Shown here: piece after piece, positions 1-6,650 of the stretch
Layout of the letters: every line of letters starts with the position of its first letter
How positions within the stretch are numbered: the first letter of the stretch is position 1
Assembly: GCA_026770585.1 (NCBI GenBank)
Contig: MU646739.1
Coordinates: forward strand, 251,248 to 266,362
Source of the DNA: Baffinella frigidus
Taxonomy: Eukaryota; Cryptophyceae; Cryptomonadales; Baffinellaceae
DNA length: 15,115 nucleotides
Reading direction: 5' to 3'
Notes under the pieces: generated by a model
What the model was told of the DNA's origin: nothing
Databases searched by the model: none
Seen by the model: the letters and a program-made list of their open reading frames with translations, nothing else
Made by a program: the position numbers and the translations under genes

Positions 1-207
1 ACCGCGTCCAGCACCTCCCGCCGCGGCGCCACGCCAAGCTGGAGCGGGATGCTCAGCGCGTCCAGCACCGCTTCTGAGTCCAGGTCCCGCGCGACGTTTT
101 TGATCGTGTCGAGGACGGCTTCAACGACGCGCCTGGTCGCGTCGGTCATGCCTGCCGCGCCCTGGCACAGCCGAAGCGTTGTTCGGAGCGCGACGACGCA
201 GTGGATC
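1..207 (-). CDS. Modular gene, last visible exon (partial)
   Basis: The acceptor is AACCAG followed by G-ATC-CAC-TGC (AG at 209-208). The frame reads IHCVVALRTT, RLCQGAAGMTD, VARDLDSEAVLDALSIPLQL and GVAPRREVLDAV, closely matching the module in exons 2-4. Its first G completes the Lys codon begun by AA at 415-414. The exon runs off the left edge, so the C-terminus is not seen. Confidence 0.75.
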
Positions 208-3200
208 CTGGTTGAGGGTTGAGGGTTGAGGGGGTTAGGGTTTAGGGTGTAGGGGTTGGGGCGCAGGGCGCATGGGTTAGGGCGTAGGGTGTAGGGTGTG
301 GGGTGTAGGGTGTAGGGTGTAGGGTGTAGGGTGTAGGGTTTAGGGTTTAGGGTGTAGGGTGTAGGGTGTAGGGGTCAGGGTGCAGATTGCATGGTTTAGG
401 GTTCAGGGTGTACTTGTCAAACTCCTGCGCCCGATCTGCGAGCTGGCACAAGTCGCGCACGTCCGAACACTTCTTCAGATTCACCGTCAAGTGCCGCGGG
501 TCGAGCGGCTGCATCTCACGACGAGGACGAGGAGACACGCCATGCCTGCCAGCACCCCCCACGTCGCCCCCCCGTGCGTCATCCCGCCCCCGTTGCTGGC
601 CATCCCCCCCGCGGTCGCCCCCTCCTCTCGCGCCGTCTCCGCCCCTCGCACCCCCGTCCTCCCCAGAAAAGTGCAAAACGCCGCGACCGTCACGCAGCGC
701 CTGGCCCTCCCACGCAGAAACATGCGGATTAGAGCCCGCGTGAGTGATGCGGGGATCCACGCCAGACCCGCTCGCGGTTTCGTGCCGTGCTACATAAGCG
801 CTCAGCGTCCGAACGAGCTCCGACTCTGCCCCCACCCCCAGCTTCCAACAGAGCGCCAACACTTGCACCGCCCACGCCGTCCCAGCCCCGTCAGCGTGCT
901 GAAGTCTTGAAAGATCGATCGCTAGCTCGAGCGCGCGCCGAAGAACCGCGTCCAGCACCTCCCGCCGAGGCGCCACGCCAAGCTGGAGAGGGATGCTCAG
1001 CGCGTCCACCACCGCTTCCGGGTCCAGGTCTCGAGCGACCTCCGTGGTTCTGCCCAGCACGGCCTCCACGGCCCTCATGGTCCCGTCGTTCATTCCTGCG
1101 GCGCACTGACACAGCCGCTGCGTCGTCCGCAGCGCGACGCCGCAGTGCACAACGTTGAACTCCCCCACGCGCTGCGTGATCTCGAGGAGTTGCCCCACGC
1201 CCGTGCAGTTCTGGAGGTACGCCGTCAACTCACGCGGGTCGAGCGCGGTTGCAAGCACAGGAAGAGGAGCCTCGCCCTGCCAGAGAGCCTGGCCCCTGCC
1301 AGCATCCCCCGCGTCGCTCCCCCGTGCGTCCTCCCGCCGCTGCATCTGCTCGCCCCCCCCGCCACCGCCACCGCCCCCCCCTCTCGCACCCTCACCGCCC
1401 CTCGCACGCCCATCCTCCCCAGCAGAGCCGCGCCGGTCGCCCGCGGGGGCGTGCAGAGCCGCGTGGATACTCAGCGTCCGAACCAGCTCCGACTCAGGGG
1501 CCACCCCAAGATTCCAGCACTCAGCCAACACTTGCGCTGCCCAGACCGATGCAGACCCATCCGCAGGCAGCTCGCCCGCCAGCTCCAACGCGCGCCCCAG
1601 GACCGCGTCCAGCACATCCCGCCGAATCGCCACGCCGAGCTGGGGCGGGATGATCAGCGCGTCCCTGACGCCGTTGCGGTTCAAGTCGCGCGCGACCTCC
1701 CTGGTTCTGCCCAAGATTCCCTCGACGGCGATCCTGGTCGCGTCGTTCATGCCTGCGGCGCCCCGACACAGCCGGCTCGCTGCGTGCAGCGCGACGACGC
1801 AGTGGATCCTGGTTGAGGGTTGAGGGTTGAGGGGTTGAGGGTTGAGGGTTGAGGGTGTAGGGTGTAGGGGTTAGGGTGGAAGATGCATGGTTTAGGGTTT
1901 AGGGTTTAGGGGTTGAGGGCGACGACGCAGTGGATCCTGGTTTCGGGTTGAGGGTTTAGGGGTTGAGGGTTGAGGGTTGAGGGTGTAGGGTGTAGGGGTT
2001 AGGGTGCAAGATGCATGGTTAAGGGTTTAGGGTTTAGGGGTTTAGGGCGACGACGCAGTGGATCCTGGTTTTGGGTTTAAGGTTTGGGGGTTGAGGGTTG
2101 AGGGCTTAGGGTGTAGGGTGTAGGGTTATGTTGCAGGGTGCATGGTTTAGGGTTGAGGGTGTACTTGTCGAACGCCCCCACGCGCTGCGCAAGTTCGCAG
2201 GGTTGAGGGTTGAGGGTGTAGGGTGTAGGGGTGCAGGGTGCAAGGTTCATGGTGTAGGATGTAGGGTTTACTTGTCGAACTCCCCCACGCGCTGCGTGAG
2301 TTCGCACAACTCCCGCACGTCCGTACACTTCTTCAGAAACGACGTCAGCGGACGCGGGTCGAGCGGCGGCAGCGCAGAAGGAAGAGACGCCACGCCGCCA
2401 TGCCTCCCACCATCCCCCACGTTGCCCCCCCGTGCTGCATCCCGCCCCCGTGTCTGCTCGCCCCCCCCCCACATCGCCCCCTCTCCGCCCCACGCGCCCC
2501 CGTCCTCCCCAGACGAGCCGCGACCGTCACGCAGCGCCCGGCCCTCCCACGCAGAAACCTGCTGCGGAGACGCCACGTGCGACATGCGAGGATCCGGCAT
2601 GCGGGGGTCCACAGCAGGTCCACCCGCGGGAGCCTGGCGCGCCACGTACCCCGCGTGCTCCCCCAGCGTCCTCACCAGCGCGGACTCCGGCCCCACCCCA
2701 AGATGCCAGCAGTCGACCGTCATCTGCGCGGCCCACGCCGTGCTAGATCCATCCGAAGGCAGCTGCCGCGCGAACTCGAGCGCGCGCCACAGAACCGCGT
2801 CCAGGAAATCGCGCCGGGGCGCCACGCCCAGCTGGTGCGCCACGCCCAGCGTGTTCATCACGGCGGCGGGGTCCAGTTGGGGGGGGAGCGCGCTGGTCCT
2901 GTCCAAGACGGCTTCGACGACCCTGCGGGTCTCCTCTGTCATTCCTCCCGCGCCCTGGCACAGCCGCTGCGTTGTTCGAAGCGCGACGCAGCAGTGCATC
3001 CTGGTTTTGGGGTTGGGGTTGAGGGGTTCAGGGTTGAGGGTCGAGGGTTGAGGGATTTAGGGTTGAGGGTGCAGGGGTGCATGGTTTAGGGTTTAGGGTG
3101 CATGGTTTAGGGCGAAGACGCAGTGTGTCCTGGTTTAGGGTTTAGGGTTTATGGGTGTGGGGTGTGGGGTGTAGGGTGTAGGGTGTAGGGTGTAGGGTGC

Positions 3201-5227
3201 AGGGTGCATGGTTTAGGGTTTAGGGTTTAGGGGTTTAGGGTGGCCACACAGTGGATCCTGGTTTCGGGTTTAGGGTTTCGGGGGTTAGGGTTTAGGGTTT
3301 AGGGTGCAGGGTGCAAGGTGTAGGGTGTAGGGTGTAGGGTGCATGGTTTAGGGTTTAAGGTTTAGAGGTGTAGGGCGACCACACAGTGGATTCTTGTTTC
3401 GGGTGTCGGGTTTCGGGTTTAGGGCCCATGGAGCTGTTGGAGCGATCTAAGTCAACCCACCACCAACCCTCACAGTCTGGGCAAATCGGGGGAAATGGCT
3501 CCAAAAATCCCCTTGAAGGCCGTCGGATTCCGACGGCCTCCAAGGGGATTTGGTGTTTTTGACTTTTTCGATTTGCCCCAAGTTGTGAGGGTTGGTGGAA
3601 GTCAACCCAGTCTACTTAAGGGCCAGCGCAAGGTTGCAAGGGGTCCACACAGGGCGCTACGTGGGGGTATTCCAGGGTCGCCCTTTGAGCCATTGGGTCG
3701 CCCTTGGAGCCGTTTTCTTCTCAAAATTGACTTTTGCATACCGTTTTCCCTAAAAAAAAAGACTTTGAAATACCCCCCCCTCCAGCCCTGCGTGGCCACC
3801 TGTCGAAGTCCTGCACCCGCTGGGCGAGCGCGCAGAGTTGCCCCACGTCCGTGCAGTTCTGCAGGTACGCCGTCAACTCCCGCGGGTCGAGCGGCGGGGC
3901 AGCAGGAGGAGGGACCTCGCCCTGCTGCATCCCTCCCCAGCCACCCTGACCCCAGCCAGCCAGCCCCACGTCGCTCCCCCACGCTGCATCCCCCCCCCTT
4001 CGCTGCTCGTCCCCCCTGCTCCCGCCACCGCCCCCCCCCCTCGCGCCCTCTCCGCCCCACGCACGCCCGTCCTCCCCCGAAGCGCCGCGGCGGTCCCCCA
4101 CGGGGGCGTGCCGCGCGAGGAAGTCGCGCAACGTCCGAACCACCTCTGCCTCGTGGTCCACCCGCAGGTTCCTGCAGACCTCCAACACGTGCTCCGCCCA
4201 GACGGTCGACGATCGTTCCGCCGGCAGGCCCCGCGCCACCTCCAGCGCGCGTCGCACAATCGCGTCGAGCACGTCCCGCGGCGGCGTCAGGCCGAGCTGG
4301 TCCACGGCGCTGAGCATGTCGCGCACTTCGGCGCGCTCGAAGTCGCCCGCGACGTCCTTGGCGCGGAGCAGGACGGCGTCGACGACGCTCCTGGTGTCGG
4401 GGGTCATGCGCTGTGCGTGGCGGCACAGGCGGTGCGTCGCACGGAGAAAGACCACGCAGTGGATCCTGGTTTCGGGTTGAGGGTTGAGGGGTTGAGGGTT
4501 GAGGGTTGAGGGTGTAGAGTGTAGGGGTTAGGGTGCATGGTGCATGGTTCAGGGTTTAGGGATGAGGATTTAGGGCTTAGGGTTTAGGGTTTAGGGTTTA
4601 GGGGTTCGGGGTTAGGGGTTAGGTTTCACCTGTTGAAGTCCGCCACTTGCGCAGCGAGGGCGCAGAGCTCACGCACGTCCTTACAGTTCTTCAGCTTGCT
4701 CGTCAAGTGCCGAGGGTCGAGCGGGGGCGGCACCCGGGGGGGGGGCACGCCATGCCCTTCCCCCGCCGAGCTGCGAAGCCTTCCCCCGGCGAGCTGCGAA
4801 GCTCCCTCTGCCGAGATCCCTTCGCCGTCCTCTCCGGCACCCAGCCCGATCGCGCCGCCGCCGCGCAGTGCCCCCCCACCACCACCGCCTTCTGACACGT
4901 TGCCCGCGACACGTCCTGCCGGCCCAAGAAAGCTCCGATCCTGCACCCCACACCGTTCTGTTAGCCAACCTGACCAAGGAGTGAGGACAAACTGAAAGCA
5001 CGAAAAGAAGGAACATGGTGGTAAGGTCGGGAAGTCACCGGAGCAATCGGAGAGAACGGTGTCGCAGGCACCGCAGACGTCAGCGCATGCGTCCTTGGCG
5101 CATCCGCCGAGAAGTCGAGCATATTTTTCATTGCGCCCCATATTTGATCCACCTCTTTTTCATCCTCCGGCCTCTCCCCGAGTAGCACGTGGTTGCCAGC
5201 CTCCCGCAGCTCGCGCTCGGGTGTCAT
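1..5227 (-). CDS. Modular repeat protein gene, multi-exon, 3' end outside the window
   Basis: Exons read on the minus strand are 5227-5039 (tentative), 4991-4630, 4465-3800, 3000-2272, 1808-414 and 207-1. Each module opens with a block like LDPRELTAYLQNC, then D-V-G/R-x-L-C and E-F-D/N. After the intron come IHCVVALRTT and RLCQGAAGM, then QLGVAPRREVLDAVL and TAWA-x-QVL, and a Gly/Arg/Glu-rich linker with GEDG. The internal exons are 666, 729 and 1395 nt, all multiples of three between phase-2 introns, so the frame stays open through every junction. That recurrence on independent copies is the main support for the gene model. I do not recognise the family. The L-x-x-C...L...FN...ALR pattern faintly recalls helical modules of algal organelle RNA-binding proteins (RAP/OPR type), which is inference only. 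No signal peptide or membrane segment is evident. Confidence 0.72.
208..413 (-). repeat. Telomere-like intron, 206 nt
   Basis: On the gene's strand it starts GTACACCCTGAACC and ends CAACCAG. Apart from these ends it is almost entirely 7-mer variants of CCCTAAA, mostly CCCTACA near the donor side and CCCTCAA near the acceptor. The donor and acceptor look like single-base variants of the repeat itself, so the array supplies its own splice signals. The array occupies about 211-410. Confidence 0.75.
414..1808 (-). CDS. Modular gene exon with two fused modules
   Basis: This 1395-nt exon codes for 465 residues. The upstream module runs from IHCVVALHAASRLC through GVAIRRDVLDAVL to a Gly-rich linker with a run of about ten Gly. 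A new module then starts at LDPRELTAYLQNC. At the point where the other modules carry an intron (FD-K/R-IHC), this one reads straight through as GEFNVVHCGVALRTT. It ends with DVRDLCQLADRAQEFDK, the final codon split AA|G. Either an intron was precisely lost here, or introns were gained at the same site in the other copies. Confidence 0.78.
1809..2271 (-). repeat. Telomere-like intron with tandem 128-bp units, 463 nt
   Basis: The donor is GTAAACCCTAC (GT at 2271-2270) and the acceptor CAACCAG (AG at 1810-1809). The motif cagtggatcctgg, which is the acceptor plus the first bases of the downstream exon, lies at 1800 (the real junction), 1928 and 2056, exactly 128 bp apart. Between the copies is CCCTAAA-type sequence. 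A copy of the preceding exon's 3' end (CELAQRVGAFDK with a GTACACC donor) sits at 2156-2199. Confidence 0.75.
2156..2199 (-). repeat. Copy of an exon 3' end with its donor
   Basis: On the minus strand this 44-bp island reads CELAQRVGAFDK followed by GTACACC. It is almost identical to the true exon end at 2310-2272 (CELTQRVGEFDK with GTAAACC). It is embedded between telomere-like blocks, so it is a duplicated exon tail plus 5' splice site inside the intron. No acceptor is evident just upstream of it. Confidence 0.7.
2272..3000 (-). CDS. Modular gene exon, single module
   Basis: The 729-nt exon codes for 243 residues. It begins MHCCVALRTTQRLCQGAGG after a phase-2 acceptor (AG at 3002-3001). 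It continues with HQLGVAPRRDFLDAVLWRAL, STAWAAQMTVDCWHLGVG and PESALVRTL, a linker rich in Gly, Arg and Glu, and then PLDPRPLTSFLKKC and TDVRELCELTQRVGEFDK. It aligns over its whole length with the modules in the neighbouring exons. The Met is internal, not a start codon. Confidence 0.78.
3001..3799 (-). other. Composite intron, 799 nt
   Basis: The donor GTGGCCACG lies at 3799 and the acceptor AAACCAG ends at 3001. The acceptor-proximal 420 bp is telomere-like with three decayed acceptor/exon-head copies (cagtgtgtcctgg at 3121, cagtggatcctgg at 3249, cagtggattcttg at 3384). The rest is unique sequence with a foldback element (3460-3598). It also has a 20-bp imperfect tandem at 3676-3715 (gtcgcccttNgagcc) and a poly-A/poly-C patch at 3750-3781. 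The stretch ggagccgtt...aaaattgactt at 3701-3735 resembles 5494-5550, so it is probably a dispersed repeat. Confidence 0.65.
3460..3598. mobile_element. Foldback MITE-like element with 11-bp direct repeats
   Basis: Terminal inverted repeats of 15 bp (ccaccaaccctcaca at 3460-3474, tgtgagggttggtgg at 3584-3598) are perfect. The centre is a hairpin: 3505-3527 pairs with 3529-3551 with one mismatch. Identical 11-mers aagtcaaccca flank the element at 3449-3459 and 3599-3609 and look like a target-site duplication. It is too short to code for a protein, so it would be non-autonomous. It lies within an intron. Confidence 0.75.
3800..4465 (-). CDS. Modular gene exon, single module
   Basis: The 666-nt exon codes for 222 residues. 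It starts IHCVVFLRATHRLC after the acceptor AACCAG (AG at 4467-4466). It continues with AVDQLGLTPPRDVLDAIVRR, STVWAEHVLEVCRNL and EAEVVRTLRDFLARH, a Gly-rich linker, and then PLDPRELTAYLQNC and ALAQRVQDFDR. The last codon is split AG|G by the intron. It is the most diverged copy (LTPP for VAPR), suggesting an older duplication. Confidence 0.76.
4466..4629 (-). repeat. Telomere-like intron, 164 nt
   Basis: The donor is GTGAAACCTAACC and the acceptor CAACCAG. The body is CCCTAAA, CCCTCAA and CCCCTAACC variants on the gene's strand. It occupies the same phase-2 position as the other module introns and carries no exon-edge copy. Confidence 0.72.
4630..4991 (-). CDS. Modular gene, N-terminal exon
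   Basis: The exon encodes FVLTPWSGWLTERCGVQDRS, a Gly/Ala/Pro-rich low-complexity region, and then the first half-module LDPRHLTSKLKNC, KDVRELCALAAQVADFNR, ending at a phase-2 donor. Its 5' limit is uncertain. A good acceptor, a pyrimidine-rich stretch ending CTTTCAG (AG at 4993-4992), joins in frame to the open frame upstream. Alternatively the same frame stays open to an ATG at 5141 (MGRNEKYARLLGGC), giving a 171-residue unspliced N-terminus. Confidence 0.6.
5039..5227 (-). CDS. Candidate first exon of the modular gene
   Basis: In frame from an ATG at 5227 the sequence reads MTPERELREAGNHVLLGERP, EDEKEVDQIWGAMKNML and DFSADAPRTHA, ending IAP at a donor CCG|GTGACTTCC. A 47-nt intron (5038-4992) with a strong pyrimidine tract joins it in phase 0 to FVLTPW. 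The composition is coding-like, with charged helical residues. The frame extends upstream to about 5575 with no other in-frame ATG, so additional 5' coding sequence is possible. The intron is unusually short. Confidence 0.45.
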
Positions 5228-5813
5228 CACTATGGGCGCTTGGACCGTGCGGACCGTCCCCCTTGCCTTCTTCTGTGCCGCCACACGTTCGCTGCGAACG
5301 GGCAAGGCGCCACGTGCCACGACGACCCAGCTCGATCTGTGTGTGGAGCAACTCAGCGTTCCCGGGAGGTCGGGCTCAGAGAAGCAAGGCCCACCGACGC
5401 GCTCAGAACTGCTCGTGGCGTCACACCTCGACGAAGCTACGCTTCCGCCTTGCCAATCCCTCCCTCCGCCTTCCTCTGAGTCTGGGGGTTCTTGGAGCCG
5501 TTTACCAGGTTTATCCACTTTTGGGATCGATTTTCGTGAAAATTGACTTAAACCATACTTGTCAAATATATTTTTTCACCATAAGCGCTGAGCGGATGGG
5601 TCCTAAATTTAACTGGTTCTACTTAGGGCCCATCCTCTCCTCCCGCAGGTCGTCCTCCTCCTTGGGCGGTAACGGGCTACTGGCTGCCACCAACAGGCAC
5701 ACAAACGACCGCCCTGTTACCGTCGGTCAGGGAATTGGCCGTTCCCGGGAACGGTACAGGACCTCTCCAGGTGATCGTGTGCACCCAACCTTCGACCGCC
5801 ATCCCTAAGGCGG
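5228..5813. promoter_or_regulatory. Divergent intergenic region, possible promoters
   Basis: No convincing gene is seen. It separates two genes transcribed away from each other. The only AT-rich patch is at 5561-5580 (aaatatattttttcacc), a possible TATA-like region for either direction. An imperfect hairpin (ggatgggtcctaa at 5594-5606, ttagggcccatcc at 5623-5635) and a 16-bp palindrome at 5739-5754 follow. The stretch at 5494-5550 resembles part of the intron at 3701-3735. Promoter function is inferred from position only. Confidence 0.35.
5739..5754. promoter_or_regulatory. Perfect 16-bp palindrome upstream of the TIR gene
   Basis: The sequence ccgttcccgggaacgg is a perfect palindrome ending 59 bp before the ATG of the TIR-ARM gene. 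Its position suits a dimeric regulator site or a 5' UTR hairpin. Neither is shown by the sequence. Confidence 0.3.
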
Positions 5814-6650
5814 ATGGGGTGTGCTGCAAGCGGCGGCGTGAGCAATGCCCCTCCACTAGCCGAGCCACCGCGCGTCGCGCCTCTCCCGGGGGTAAGCTGC
5901 CACCGCCCGGATGTGTTTTTGATGGGGCAGGGGTCTCTGTGGCGCGGGACGCGGAGGCGTGGACGTGCTGTGACAATGGACCTGGCCGTGGTGCAGGCCC
6001 AAGGAGCGAGCGTCTACATCTCGCACGAATGGGGGCGAGATCAAGAAGGAAGAGACAACCACGACCGCGTACGGAGAGTGTACCAGCAGCTCAAGGACCT
6101 GGGGATAGCGGCTCGGTTTGACGAGGACGAACTTCGCGGGAACTCTACCTCCCGGGGGCGTGTCGGCATTCATCAGGCAACGTCAGTGGGGATTTTCCTG
6201 ACTGAGCGGTACCTGCAAAAGGCCTCGGCAGCAAACGACAGCTGCAAGCTCGAGTTTGACACCGCGCTGCAAATGCACGGCGCCGAACGCATGATCGTGG
6301 TTGTCATGGAGCCGCGCTGCCGTCCCCCCTCCGCCTGGACCGGAACCGTGGGGGACGCGCTGGCGGGGAAGACGGCGATTGATCTGAGCGTGGACGGCGA
6401 GGCGTTTGACCGCGGCGTGCGGCGCATCGCTGAAGAGATCATCGCGGTTTCACAGAAAGCGAGAGAGAGCGCGGCGCCCCCGCCGATCGCGCGCGCGCGC
6501 ACAGCCAAGGTCGAGGCTCCGCGCGGGAACGAGGTGGATGCGCTCAACGGGCTGGATGATATCCTCGAGGACAGCATTCTCGAGGACAGCATGCTCGAAG
6601 ACAGCGTTCTCGAAGACAGCATGCTCGCCGAGAGCGACGCGCTCGTGCAG
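5814..6650 (+). CDS. TIR gene exon 1: acylation motif, TIR domain, LEDS linker
   Basis: The exon encodes 279 residues. MGCAASGG fits the N-myristoylation pattern (Gly2, Ser6) with Cys3 for palmitoylation. The TIR core starts ASVYISHEWG (65-74) and has GIAARFDEDELRGN (97-110), SVGIFLTERYL (124-134), CKLEFDTAL (144-152), MIVVVMEPRC (160-169) and WTGTVGDALAG (175-185). Glu147 in CKLEFDTAL sits where NADase TIRs carry their catalytic Glu. Residues 250-271 are LEDS-I/M/V repeats from a 15-bp DNA repeat. The donor is GCAG|GTGAGG. Without splicing the frame adds VRP and stops, giving a 282-residue TIR-only product. Met55 (5976) has a better start context (acaATGG), so a form lacking the acylation motif is possible. 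Confidence 0.85.

Noticed and set aside
380-3089. Long plus-strand frames over the modular gene (for example 1145-1816 and 2128-3051)
   Set aside because: They are antisense to the conserved modules, Pro/Arg/Ser-rich from GC bias, and show no conserved pattern between copies, whereas the minus frames do.
4961-5518. Protein start at 5518
   Set aside because: The codon there is GTG, not ATG, and the region resembles a dispersed sequence in the intron at 3701-3735. The ATG at 5227 is a better candidate, though the true 5' end is unknown.
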